64,000 nucleotides of DNA. It comes from Mariniflexile sp. TRM1-10 (GTDB lineage Bacteria > Bacteroidota > Bacteroidia > Flavobacteriales > Flavobacteriaceae). Numbering within the stretch: position 1 is the first letter of the stretch; each line of letters begins with the position of its first letter. The position numbers and the translations under genes are program-made. A model generated the notes under the pieces. It made no database searches. It saw nothing but the letters and a program-made list of their open reading frames with translations, and had not been told where the DNA came from. Shown here one piece after another: positions 10,521 through 18,681 of the stretch. The stretch lies in assembly GCF_003425985.1 (NCBI RefSeq), contig NZ_CP022985.1:223501-287500 (forward strand), given 5' to 3'.

Positions 10521-10901
10521 TCATCCTTTTTTAGGCTCTGTTCCTTTCCTGCCAATAGCTACCACTTCATTTGTTTCGATGCATTCTCTAATATTCTTGG
10601 TTAATGTATCTATAGATATCAATTTCCTATTGTTAAAATATGCGGCAGGAAACGATTTAAAGAACGTGTCAAATTCCTTTCTTGACAAAAGCCGTGTTCC
10701 TGTGCTATAGACCAGATCGGTATATATAATGCCCATAACCTTGAAAGCGGTGCTACAATGCTCTTTAACGGTATTGCTGAGACTTGATTTATTCAGCAAT
10801 AATTTCAATGAGGTTATAGTATCGTGCTGCGACAGTATAAAAGAGTGGGGTTCTATAGGGATCTTATTCTTTTCTATGAGGGACAGGTTTAAGGTTATCA
10901 T
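10521..10901 (-). CDS. Hypothetical protein, possibly residual
   Basis: An open frame of 126 codons with a neutral helical product and no recognisable motif, signal peptide or membrane segment. It begins where the decayed methyltransferase frame upstream ends. Its first 25 residues may be frame-shifted methyltransferase sequence, so the real gene, if any, could start at a later codon. The surrounding operon is broken, so this may also be relic DNA. Function unknown. Confidence 0.4.
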   Translation of the reverse strand: MITLNLSLIEKNKIPIEPHSFILSQHDTITSLKLLLNKSSLSNTVKEHCSTAFKVMGIIYTDLVYSTGTRLLSRKEFDTFFKSFPAAYFNNRKLISIDTLTKNIRECIETNEVVAIGRKGTEPKKG

Positions 10902-10904
10902 ATA

Positions 10905-11235
10905 CTTGCATCATCTTAAATGTTATTTTGGATGGCAGTCCAAACTGTTCTACCACCCATGTTGCCTGTTTTAGATAGTGTTCATCCAAATCTATTGCTG
11001 TTACTTAAGCACCTCGTTTTGCAAGTTCAATAGAATAAAACCGGCATTACAGCCTATATCCAAAACGTTCCAGCCATCCAATTGATCGGGAATAGCCTTT
11101 TTTATTTTTTTCCACTTAAACGACGGAAAATCACCCAAAAAATGATGGGAATACCGTTTGCTGCCCATTGGGAAAATGAATGTTGCGGAACCAAGGTAAA
11201 AGTTTTTCTATCTGTTCTTTTATGTCTAAATTCAT
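10905..11235 (-). pseudogene. SAM-dependent methyltransferase, broken by frameshifts and a stop
   Basis: The ATG at 11235 overlaps the stop of the upstream glycosyltransferase by 4 bases (ATGA). The reading frame starts MNLDIKEQIEKLLPWF, then must be followed through shifts to recover HHFLGDFPSFKWKKI, LDGWNVLDIGCNAGF (SAM-binding glycine motif), SIELAKRGA, a TAA stop, VTAIDLDEHYL and QATWVVEQFGLPS. This is a class I methyltransferase of the kind found with polysaccharide glycosyltransferases. At least two frameshifts and one in-frame stop make it non-functional, and its C-terminal half is missing. Confidence 0.85.
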
Positions 11236-12308
11236 AACTTTACTGAGGCTGAAAGCACCTCCATGACATAATACTCCAATTCCTTGGCTCGAACAGTTGA
11301 GCTATGATATTTAAGCACCTTGTTTCGTGCTCGTTTTCCAATAGCCAAACGTTCGCCTTCAGATATTTCATCCCAAAGGTCTAACACATTTTTACAACTT
11401 TGAGCAATCAATATTTCATCTTGAATCTCAAAGAATGTATCTATACCATTCCAAAAATCTGAAATAATAGGTACCCCGCATGCGGCAGCCTCAAAGAGCC
11501 TCACACTTGGTGAATAACCAGCATCTATCATATCTCTTCGTGTCACATTTAAAGTGTATCGTTGGGAATTGTAAAAAGAACGATGCTGTGAAGGTGGTAA
11601 ATATGCTATTCGTTGCACGTTACTAGCCCAAGGATATCCATGTGGATATTGAGGTCCGGCAACTACAAATTGTTTCTCTGGGAGCCACTTAGCAGGATAG
11701 TTAAGCAATTCTTCTACTGTAGGTTGTCTATCGACGCTGTGCGTTCCCAAATATCCCAATTGCCATTGCTCTGAACAATCTATGGGATAATAAAGTTCCA
11801 CATCTACCGAGCAATATAATGCGCGGGCGCAAGGAGCGTGGTATTTATCCATAATAAAATCCAAAATAGGCCCTCCGGAAAATGAGAGATACAGATCAAA
11901 GCGCGCAATCTGTGAAGGACTTAAATAGGGGCAATTTCCCATAGTCAGTTTTCTTAAAGTTACGGGGGTGTCAATATCATAAAATACAGTCACTCCCTTT
12001 GCTAAAGAAAAAATGATTTCGGCCACCTCAATACCTTCCATGACATAAGAACCTAACATGACTACGTCTGCATTGGTAATTTCTTTGGCGTGAAGTGTTT
12101 TTAGTTCTTCATTTGAGTTATATAACTTTATTTCACAAAAATCAGCATTAGAAAGATCTCTATTCTTTTCATAATATTCTACATCTCTTTCTAAAAAAGT
12201 AATGTCATGTCCTAATTTTTTATAGGCCTTTAATAAGGACCGAAACGTGGTGGCATGACCATTGCCCCATGATGAAGTGATGGATAATCCTATAACTGTT
12301 AGTTTCAT
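11232..12308 (-). CDS. CgeB-like glycosyltransferase (GT4-type C-terminal domain)
   Basis: This intact 358-residue cytosolic enzyme starts MKLTVIGLSITSSWGNGHAT. The N-terminal half resembles CgeB/spore-maturation glycosyltransferases. The C-terminal half has the nucleotide-sugar site pattern SPSVRLFEAAACGVPIISD followed by IDTFF. It probably transfers a sugar in surface glycan synthesis; donor and acceptor cannot be told. Its start overlaps the stop of a glycosyltransferase remnant (ATGA), and its end overlaps the broken methyltransferase start. It is therefore the only intact member seen of a coupled operon. Confidence 0.85.
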   Translation of the reverse strand: MKLTVIGLSITSSWGNGHATTFRSLLKAYKKLGHDITFLERDVEYYEKNRDLSNADFCEIKLYNSNEELKTLHAKEITNADVVMLGSYVMEGIEVAEIIFSLAKGVTVFYDIDTPVTLRKLTMGNCPYLSPSQIARFDLYLSFSGGPILDFIMDKYHAPCARALYCSVDVELYYPIDCSEQWQLGYLGTHSVDRQPTVEELLNYPAKWLPEKQFVVAGPQYPHGYPWASNVQRIAYLPPSQHRSFYNSQRYTLNVTRRDMIDAGYSPSVRLFEAAACGVPIISDFWNGIDTFFEIQDEILIAQSCKNVLDLWDEISEGERLAIGKRARNKVLKYHSSTVRAKELEYYVMEVLSASVKL

Positions 12309-12490
12309 ATTTTTTCTGTTTTAAATTGAAAATGCTCTTTATCTAAAGTTTCTAAAAGAATTTTATTAAGTAATTTGGCACGATGCCTATAGGTGTGGTG
12401 GTTTAATACTTTTTAAATAAGCGATTTCCTTATCGGTCTCAAAAAATAATTCAATACCACGCCAATAGTCCGTTATAATACATGAGGAAA
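12305..12490 (-). pseudogene. C-terminal remnant of a second CgeB-like glycosyltransferase
   Basis: The residues CIITDYWRGIELFFETDKEI parallel the C-terminal motif of the intact neighbour (SDFWNGIDTFFEIQDEI). A frameshift near 12405 then separates them from the true tail, HHTYRHRAKLLNKILLET. The recovered tail ends in TGA overlapping the next ATG by 4 bases, as expected for the original operon. The rest of the gene is deleted and what remains is fused to SDR sequence. Confidence 0.75.
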
Positions 12491-12785
12491 TATCCGATAC
12501 ATCTATGATATCATTTACCCATTGGTATAAATTTTCTACTTGCTTGGCATCTCGAATATCGCATTCAAGAAAGGGAAACGTTATATCTGTGGGAATCATT
12601 ATGTCAGTTAATGCCACTTTTATATGATTTGAAATAAAAAATTTCTTGAAACAGACTATCCTCGAGGCAAAGCCATAGAGGTATTTCGCCTGTTTCATTT
12701 TGACCTCTGGGTCAAAAACCGAAATTTTGTATTTTACCTCACCCAGAACTGCCCGAAAAGGCAGTTCTGACCTCTCCTCCAAAGG

Positions 12786-14239
12786 CTACGGTGTACCCAC
12801 AAGTATAAAATGATTAAATTTGAAAAAAAGACTATGGGTGCTTTATTATATCAAGGAATGGAATTAGATTTCTCGGGCAAGTTTCAGGATAAGAGGCTTG
12901 CAAAAAGGGGGCTATTATAATGAAAAGTTTATTTTCGAGTCAGGACAGCAGTATTAGGCAGGCCAGCAAAAATAAAGCCGCACAAAAGGCAACTTATCGT
13001 TTTTTGAACAATGAAAATGTAACCGAGCAAGAATTGATATCTGCTTGTTGTGAGAGGACAGAAATATTATCCAAAGGCAAGAATGTTTTGGTTTTAAATG
13101 ACACGACAGAGATAAACTTGCAGCGTCATCGTGGAAGAATAGAATCAGGAACAGGAATCGGTTTAGTTGGAAATAATACAGACATTGGCTTTTTTGCTCA
13201 CTTAGGATTAGTGGTTGACATCGAAGCTTATCAAGCTATTGGGTACAGTAGTATTAATCTTTGGAGCCGAGAAATAGATAAAGACACGAAAGAGATTAGA
13301 GGTTATAGAAAATTAGCTGTTGAAGAAAAAGAATCCTATAAATGGATAAAATGTTGTAACGATAGCACAAAAGTCCTGCAAGACGCTGCAAGTATTACAG
13401 TTGTTGGAGATCGAGAGAGTGATTTATACGAGCTTTTTACGGATGCCAAAAAACAAAGCACACATGTCTTAGCACGTAACAGAATCAACCGAAAGACTTC
13501 TGAAGGAAGTAAATTACATGGAATACTAAAAAATGCAGCCCTTTGTGGTAGCTACAAAATACAAGTATCAGGCGATAAAAGGAAACAGAGGCAACCAAGA
13601 GAAGCCCTTCTAGAGGTTAAATATTCGGAAGTATCAATACAAAAACCATCTAATAAAAAAGATGACAGGCCACAAAGTGTAAAAGTATGGATTGTTGAAG
13701 CCCGAGAGCCTAATAAACAAGACGGTATTTGTTGGCGATTATTGACTACTCATGAAGTTACAACTTTTGAAGAAGCCGTTCAGATAGTAGAATGGTATCA
13801 AATGAGGTGGTTTATAGAACAGGTATTTAGGCTGTTAAAAAACAAAGGGTATCAGATAGAAAATAGCGAGTTAGGTACAGGTTGGGCATTAAGAAAATTA
13901 ACTTTATTACTCCTACAGAATGTCTTGCGAGTCATGCAAATGCTCTTGGCCTACAATAGTGCAAGTGAAGAAGAAGATGCGGGATTGGCTTTTACAACAC
14001 ATGAAATAGAATGCCTAACACTTCTGAACATACGAAATGAAGGAAAAACAGAGAAGCTTAAAAACCCATATCGACCCAACAGTTTAAAATGGGCGACTTG
14101 GATAGTGGCAAGAGTTGGTGGGTGGTCAGGATATAAATCGCAAAGACCACCGGGACCAATTACTCTAAAAAATGGATTAGATAAATTTAACCAAATATTT
14201 ATAGGCTGGATGATGGCTAAAGATGTGGGTACACAGTAG
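12786..14239 (+). mobile_element. IS4-family insertion sequence, complete (1454 bp)
   Basis: The left end reads CTACGGTGTACCCACA; the reverse complement of the right end reads CTACTGTGTACCCACA, so the terminal repeats match at 15 of 16 bases. The element is flanked by a perfect 10-bp direct repeat CCTCCAAAGG (12776-12785 and 14240-14249), a target duplication of the size typical of IS4-family elements. The stop codon of the transposase gene is formed by the last three bases of the right terminal repeat. Confidence 0.92.
12920..14239 (+). CDS. IS4-family DDE transposase (IS50/ISPepr1-like); N-terminus in another frame
   Basis: The 439-residue product has the DDE-core features VLNDTTE (first Asp, about residue 60), VGDRESDLYE (second Asp, about 173) and the Y-2-R-3-E-6-K signature in YQMRWFIEQVFRLLKNKGY (about 293-311). 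The DNA-binding start of the family, ELDFSGKFQDKRLAKRG, is encoded upstream from ATG 12810 in the +1-displaced frame and ends in TAA at 12918-12920, which overlaps this ATG (TAATG). The shift happens at an A5G5 run (12902-12911). Either a mutation split the gene, or frameshifting or reinitiation makes the full protein. Confidence 0.9.
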   Translation: MKSLFSSQDSSIRQASKNKAAQKATYRFLNNENVTEQELISACCERTEILSKGKNVLVLNDTTEINLQRHRGRIESGTGIGLVGNNTDIGFFAHLGLVVDIEAYQAIGYSSINLWSREIDKDTKEIRGYRKLAVEEKESYKWIKCCNDSTKVLQDAASITVVGDRESDLYELFTDAKKQSTHVLARNRINRKTSEGSKLHGILKNAALCGSYKIQVSGDKRKQRQPREALLEVKYSEVSIQKPSNKKDDRPQSVKVWIVEAREPNKQDGICWRLLTTHEVTTFEEAVQIVEWYQMRWFIEQVFRLLKNKGYQIENSELGTGWALRKLTLLLLQNVLRVMQMLLAYNSASEEEDAGLAFTTHEIECLTLLNIRNEGKTEKLKNPYRPNSLKWATWIVARVGGWSGYKSQRPPGPITLKNGLDKFNQIFIGWMMAKDVGTQ

Positions 14240-14387
14240 CCTCCAAAGGAGAGGTGAATTGGACACCCCGAAGCAGAGCCTTCGGGGAATTATTTAGATT
14301 AAACTTATTTTTAATGGCCATTCCAATGCCTCCAGCACCTCCTGTCATTAATGATGTTCTTATAATTTCTCCTGAGGATTTAGTCAT

Positions 14388-14582
14388 TTTTTTTCAAGAA
14401 TAAATGAATGATTTTCGGTAAACTTAAATAATAATGCAGGGGAAATTGTGCTCAATAAAATTTATTGTTATCACAATAAGTTTACATGATTCAACCGTTT
14501 ATTGAGTAATTTTTTTGACTTATATAATAGTTGCTACTATGCATAATTTCATTAACTTCTATAAATTTTAATGCAAGTATTA
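14388..14582. other. Intergenic, no gene seen
   Basis: AT-rich sequence upstream of the SDR remnant. It may have held the operon's promoter, but no clear box is seen. Confidence 0.4.
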
Positions 14583-14790
14583 GAGGCTGTCTAAATTTTA
14601 TTTATGGAAGATTTGTAGTGTATTTTTTCTTCAGACAGGGTCGAGCGTATAAAAAAGGTCTGGGAGACCTTTTTAGCGAAGGAGCCAGGCTGTCGCAAGG
14701 GAGAGGTACGTAGCTACAGACCGAAAAACAACTGAAGTATGGCAGAAAAAGACGCATACAAGAACCTAAGGATAAAACTTGGACAGTCTC
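14583..14790 (+). repeat. MITE-like inverted-repeat element, copy 2
   Basis: Ends GAGGCTGTCTAAATTTTAT and (reverse complement) GAGACTGTCCAAGTTTTAT form imperfect terminal repeats. The inner boxes (GAGCGTATAA, TAGCGAAGGAGCCAGGCTG, GCAAGGGAGA, GTAGCTACAGACCGAAAA) match copy 1 at 8842-9161, which lies in the opposite orientation. Between GAGCGTATAA and TAGCGAAGG the copies differ: here a short palindrome, AAAAAGGTCTGGGAGACCTTTTT. It encodes no transposase. The open frame at 14531-14713 is spurious. Confidence 0.8.
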
Positions 14791-14885
14791 TTAACATTTA
14801 TTTTAATGAAATTGGCTTAAGAAGTAGATGAGCACCCCTTATTTATAAGTTGAAAAACAAGGAAGTTTATACAAAAATTAAGTAT

Positions 14886-15338
14886 CTATGAATCTTTCTG
14901 TTTTTGCCTTAATAATTGGTTTTGTTCCTCCATCAACTGGGTAAGATTCGAAAGTAACTCAATGTCTTTTGGAGTCGTTACTGTATTATCATTTGGGTCC
15001 TCAGCCTTTTTTTTCAGGTTGTTTAGAAATTTTACCGCTATAAAAACTGTGAGACCAATAATTAAAAAGTCTAAGGAAGTTCCAATAAATTCACCATAGC
15101 CAATAGCCACTTGATCACTAATGATGTTGCCGTCAACATCTGTTTCGGCAGCCCTTAAGATTATAAGTTTATCTTGAAAATTTACTCCCTCGGTCAATAA
15201 GGACAAGGGAGGAAGAAGTATTTTTTTGACTAATACATCAATTACTTTATTGAAAGAGGCTCCAATAATGATACCGATAGCCATATCCATCATACTGCCT
15301 TTAATGGCAAATTCCTTAAAATCTTTCAAAAATTTCAT
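14886..15338 (-). CDS. mscL: Large-conductance mechanosensitive channel MscL
   Basis: Starting at ATG 15338 the product is MKFLKDFKEFAIKGSMMDMAIG..., which has the same spacing before the FxEFA motif as E. coli MscL. A start six codons upstream is also open. TM1 is about residues 14-40 (AIGIIIGASFNKVIDVLV) with the PPL turn, and TM2 about 86-106 (FDFLIIGLTVFIAVKFL type). A cytoplasmic helix ending LMEEQNQLLRQKQ follows. MscL opens under membrane tension to release osmolytes during hypo-osmotic shock. It stands alone, apparently monocistronic. Confidence 0.95.
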   Translation of the reverse strand: MKFLKDFKEFAIKGSMMDMAIGIIIGASFNKVIDVLVKKILLPPLSLLTEGVNFQDKLIILRAAETDVDGNIISDQVAIGYGEFIGTSLDFLIIGLTVFIAVKFLNNLKKKAEDPNDNTVTTPKDIELLSNLTQLMEEQNQLLRQKQKDS

Positions 15339-15356
15339 GTCTTTTGCTTTTAACAT

Positions 15357-16084
15357 TAAATATGATTTGCTAATTTTTATAATTTCCCAGCCAAACTTGT
15401 AGTGGTAAGTATATCCATTTCATACTAATTTATAAATTATTATGTGGACATCTATAGCATTAAATTAAATGCGTTCTTTTTAATATGTATTGGATTAAAA
15501 ATGTGTAGTTTGTTTCTTGTTATACAGAGCTGGTGAATGTCCCACTTCGTCCAAAATTTCTTTTCACGATAAAAGTATAACCATGCGTAGAAGTAAATAC
15601 AATACAAAGAAAAGGAGGAACTTTCCAAATAACTTTAAAACCTTTTAAAATGCAGTAATAATAACTCATTTAAGAAATCGACGTGACAGTTTTTAATAGT
15701 TTTGAAAGTGCCAAGCAAATACCCTATTGGAAGTAGCATAAACCAAAAATGGGGCTAATATATTTTAGAAATGGACAATAATCTAGTAGAAGGATCTATA
15801 AAATATCCTTTTTTGACTGGGGAGTTTGGCAGATTTTAATAGTATCTTTTTTGAAAATATAGTTTTAACTTCTGGAACTTCAGAATATAATCCTATTTCT
15901 TTTTTTTGTACTATAAAAGGCTTTTTTGAACAGAAGTTTAGTCATGAAAAAATTATAAAAAAACAGAGTAATGTCATTCAGTCGTAACTTAAGTTTCAAG
16001 TATGTATGAGAAGTTTCTAAATACTTCTCGCAAATATTAAACAGTCTCTGCCGAAGAATTATCCAAGGATATGAGTAAACTCAT
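15357..16084. other. 730 bp without a recognisable gene
   Basis: AT-rich sequence with no convincing ORF on either strand. A short hairpin (GAGAAGT ... ACTTCTC) lies near 16008-16030, downstream of the YtxH gene. No repeat family of the window is present. Confidence 0.5.
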
Positions 16085-16417
16085 TTATAATGGTGGTTTT
16101 TGCAGTTTTTTATTCTTCTCTTTCAAATCTTTTAGTTTCTTTTCCAGTGTTTCAATGATATCTTCAACTTTATAACTTGTGTTTGATATTAAAGTTTCCA
16201 CTTCTTCATCTAAAGTTTGTTTTTTTGCGCTAACCGTATTAACAACTCTTTTTTTTACACCCATTGCAGTATCAGCTATTTTGTCTTTTGCAGCCATGGC
16301 TTCATCAGCAATTTTTTGTCTGGTGTTAATGCCTTTATCTGGGGCAAATAGAACACCTAGTGTTGCACCTATCGCTGTTCCTGCCAGTATTCCAATCAAT
16401 ATATTACTTTTACTCAT
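16085..16417 (-). CDS. YtxH-domain small membrane-anchored protein
   Basis: A 110-residue protein with an N-terminal glycine-rich membrane segment (ILIGILAGTAIGATLGVLFAP) followed by a charged, Lys/Asp-rich helical tail with heptad-like spacing (residues 28-105). This is the usual architecture of the YtxH family of general-stress proteins. Biochemical role unknown. Its neighbours (MscL, RaiA-like, CsbD) are also stress-associated, which agrees with that label. Confidence 0.85.
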   Translation of the reverse strand: MSKSNILIGILAGTAIGATLGVLFAPDKGINTRQKIADEAMAAKDKIADTAMGVKKRVVNTVSAKKQTLDEEVETLISNTSYKVEDIIETLEKKLKDLKEKNKKLQKPPL

Positions 16418-16586
16418 AATTATTTATTTGTTTTATTTAAACGTTATTTTATAAATATACGATTGGATTTAAGGTTCCATTAGCTCTTTTGCTTTTATTA
16501 TTGTCTCAAAAATTAAATTTTTGATTACGTTAATATTTATAGCTATTTAGTTAATTGATAAGCTATAAATACTATTAATTTGTATA

Positions 16587-16801
16587 GAACTCATCTTGAC
16601 TTTTTTGATTGAAGCGAAAATACCCTCTGCGCAAGCTGGCTCGTTCGCTAAAATAACCCACTGGGTTATTTTATACGCTCCGTCCTCTTCCAGATTTTAG
16701 CTTTTTAGCACTTCATAGCAGCGCTACGGAGTAAAAAAAAAGGTAAAATATGGGGTAAAAAGATCATTTTGCAGCCAATTAAAAAAAGTCGAGATGAGTT
16801 C
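16587..16801. repeat. Inverted-repeat element with GAACTCATCTTGAC arms
   Basis: The arms GAACTCATCTTGACTTTTTT and AAAAAAAGTCGAGATGAGTTC pair over about 20 bp and enclose 170 bp. The interior has GATTGAAGCGAAAAT, GCGCAAGCTGGCTCGTTCGCTA, a variable palindrome AAAATAACCCACTGGGTTATTTT, TACGCTCC, GCGCTACGGA and GCAGCCAATT. The GAGCGTATAA/TAGCGAA boxes on its minus strand relate it to the elements at 8842 and 14583. The GATTGAAGCGAAAA and GCTACGGA boxes relate it to the element at 57889, whose arms are different. Confidence 0.75.
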
Positions 16802-16820
16802 ATAACTAAAATCTAGATAA

Positions 16821-18188
16821 ATGTCTAAAAACATAACATCTGTTAACCCATACAATGAAAAACTCATTGAAGTTTATAATTTGGATACACCATCAAAGAT
16901 TAAATCTAAACTTGAATTAGCAGATGAAGCATTTACTGAATGGAAAGGAAAGGAAATTAATGAACGAGCAGTATTGTTATCAAAAGTCAGTAACTTATTA
17001 GAAGAGCGTATTGATTATTTAAGTGGGCTTATCACGCTTGAGATGGGAAAGCCCATAAATGAAAGTATCGCTGAAATAAACAAATGTATATTTTTATGTG
17101 ATTTTTACGTAATGAATGCTGAAACGTTTTTAGCTGATAAAATGATAGAGACTGATGCCCATGAAAGCTTTATTAGTTACGAGCCTTTAGGTGTTATTTT
17201 AGCTATTATGCCTTGGAATTACCCTTTTTGGCAAGTTTTTAGATTCGCAGTTCCCACCTTAACAGCTGGCAATACAGCACTGTTAAAGCATGCTTCCAAT
17301 GTTAGTGGCTGTGCATTAGCTATTCAGGAAATTTTTGAAGATGCTGGCTACCTAAAAGGATGCTTTCAGGTCCTATTAACTAATCATGAGGTTATAGAAA
17401 ATCTTATAAAAGATGATATTATAAAAGCAGTGTCATTAACCGGTAGTGAAAAAGCCGGTAGACATATTGCAAAAATAGCTGGAGAAAATCTTAAAAAATC
17501 TGTACTTGAACTTGGAGGAAACAATGCTTGTATTATACTAGACGATGCCAATTTGGATGCCTATTTAGATATTATAGTTAAAGCCAGGATGCAAAATGCA
17601 GGTCAAAGTTGTATCGCTGCCAAACGCTTTATAGTCACTAAAGGTATCTATGATGAATTCCTTGAAAAATTCACAAAAAAAGTCAAGGATCTAAAACTTG
17701 GAAATCCATTAGAAAAAGATACTGAAATTGCAACTTTGGCTCGTGAAGATCTTGCTTTGAAACTAGAAAAACAAGTGAATGACGCCATTACAAAAGGGGC
17801 CAAACTTATTATGGGCAATAAAAGATATAAAGCTTATTTTACTCCAACTATTTTAACAGAAGTAACTGAAGACATGGACGTATTTAAAGAAGAAACTTTT
17901 GGACCTGTAGCACCTATTTTAAAAGTTGACAATTTAGAAGAGGCCCTAAAGCTTACAACAAATTCAAAATTCGGATTGGGAACCATGTTATTTACAGAAA
18001 ACATTGAAGAAGCCAGACGGATAATTTTAAAAATCCCGGACGGCGCTTTTTTTATTAATGAAATGGTAAAGTCTGACCCCAGATTACCTTTTGGAGGCAC
18101 AAAAGCATCTGGTTTTGGCAGAGAACTTTCTATAGAAGGTATTCATGAATTTGTAAATATAAAAACCGTCTATATTAATAAACATTAG
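16821..18188 (+). CDS. NAD(P)-dependent aldehyde dehydrogenase, succinate-semialdehyde dehydrogenase type
   Basis: A 455-residue ALDH-superfamily enzyme. Motifs are IMPWNYPFWQVFRFAVPT (cofactor/Asn region, about 131), LTGSEKAGRHIA (about 210), catalytic Glu in LELGGNNACII (about 233) and catalytic Cys in NAGQSCIAAKRFIV (about 266). Length and motif set fit the GabD-like branch that oxidises succinate semialdehyde to succinate, but substrate cannot be proven from sequence. The ATG at 16821 is the first in frame. It directly follows the inverted-repeat element, which must contain or abut its promoter. It stands alone; the next gene is convergent. Confidence 0.92.
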   Translation: MSKNITSVNPYNEKLIEVYNLDTPSKIKSKLELADEAFTEWKGKEINERAVLLSKVSNLLEERIDYLSGLITLEMGKPINESIAEINKCIFLCDFYVMNAETFLADKMIETDAHESFISYEPLGVILAIMPWNYPFWQVFRFAVPTLTAGNTALLKHASNVSGCALAIQEIFEDAGYLKGCFQVLLTNHEVIENLIKDDIIKAVSLTGSEKAGRHIAKIAGENLKKSVLELGGNNACIILDDANLDAYLDIIVKARMQNAGQSCIAAKRFIVTKGIYDEFLEKFTKKVKDLKLGNPLEKDTEIATLAREDLALKLEKQVNDAITKGAKLIMGNKRYKAYFTPTILTEVTEDMDVFKEETFGPVAPILKVDNLEEALKLTTNSKFGLGTMLFTENIEEARRIILKIPDGAFFINEMVKSDPRLPFGGTKASGFGRELSIEGIHEFVNIKTVYINKH

Positions 18189-18198
18189 TGTCCGGAAG

Positions 18199-18240
18199 AT
18201 TCAAGACTGCTTCGTTAAAAGAAAATAGAATAAAGAAAAT
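18199..18240 (+). repeat. Short dispersed repeat, copy 1
   Basis: GATTCAAGACTGCTTCG ... AAAATAGAATAAAGAA recurs with few changes at 22041-22082. Both copies lie just downstream of a plus-strand metabolic gene. Confidence 0.55.
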
Positions 18241-18354
18241 TGTACGACAAAGTGATATTCAAATGTCTGTTTACATGTCTGTTTTTATAATCACTGTGCA
18301 ATCAGAGAATTGTAAAAGCTTTATCGGATAACAATGAATTCAAATCTTTATTTT

Positions 18355-18654
18355 TTAATAACGTTTCATTTTCTCTTTACGCTTTTCTAATTGATTTTCA
18401 AGATCACTAATGGTTTCAGCCAAAGCAGCTTCAAAAGTTTCAGCATTCGTTGCTGCAAAAACACGAGGTCCAGGCATGCTTAATCGTATTTCACATATCA
18501 TTTCACTATCATCAGTGCGGTTCTCTGTTTTTAAAAACACGTCGGCGCGGTGCACGAACTCATATTTCTTCTCTAAGGCTTCTAACTTTTCTCTTGTAAG
18601 TCTCTCTATATCTTCGCTTGCCATTAGATTATGGTACTCATATATTATTTGCAT
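18355..18654 (-). CDS. raiA: Ribosome hibernation factor of the HPF/RaiA family (short form)
   Basis: A 99-residue protein with the short HPF/YfiA fold: a starting strand MQIIYEYHNL, a helix SEDIERLTREKLEALEKKY, strands with ADVFLKTENR and CEIRLSMPGPRVFA, and a basic C-terminal helix ISDLENQLEKRKEKMKRY. These proteins bind the 30S decoding region and stop translation in stationary phase or energy stress. It lacks the long-form dimerisation tail. It is 27 bp downstream of an F420-reductase-like gene on the same strand, so the two may be cotranscribed. Confidence 0.9.
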   Translation of the reverse strand: MQIIYEYHNLMASEDIERLTREKLEALEKKYEFVHRADVFLKTENRTDDSEMICEIRLSMPGPRVFAATNAETFEAALAETISDLENQLEKRKEKMKRY

Positions 18655-18681
18655 GTTTTAAATTTTATATAGCTTAATTAT

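Larger units (their letters stand above)
12735..14289. repeat. Palindromic repeat inside the SDR gene, split by the IS
   Basis: When the IS (12786-14239) and one target copy are removed, the flanks join into a chain of short palindromes. These are CCCAGAACTGCC with GGCAGTTCTG, then ACCTCTCCT-CCA-AAGGAGAGGT, then CCCCGAAG with CTTCGGGG. This matches a type of intergenic repeat I know to be common in flavobacteria (CCTCTCCTTTGGAGGAGAGGT core). Here it lies within a coding region. The IS used the central palindrome as its target. Confidence 0.7.
12491..14387 (-). pseudogene. SDR-family oxidoreductase/epimerase, interrupted by a repeat and an IS
   Basis: The gene begins at ATG 14387 (MTKSSGEIIRTSLMTGG) with the Rossmann motif TGGAGGIGMAI. 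Coding sense ends near 14290, where a palindromic repeat begins; an IS4-family element is inserted within that repeat. SDR-like residues resume near 12640 (TFPFLECDIRDAKQVENLYQW) and fuse with the glycosyltransferase remnant at about 12490. The open frame of 131 codons across 12387-12782 is an artefact combining repeat, SDR and glycosyltransferase residues. Function lost. Confidence 0.75.

Noticed and set aside
12387..12782. 131-codon minus-strand ORF as a real gene
   Set aside because: Its residues come from three sources (repeat, SDR, glycosyltransferase) joined by insertion and deletion.
14531..14713. 60-codon open frame
   Set aside because: Runs through the second copy of the MITE-like repeat; no start context or protein features.
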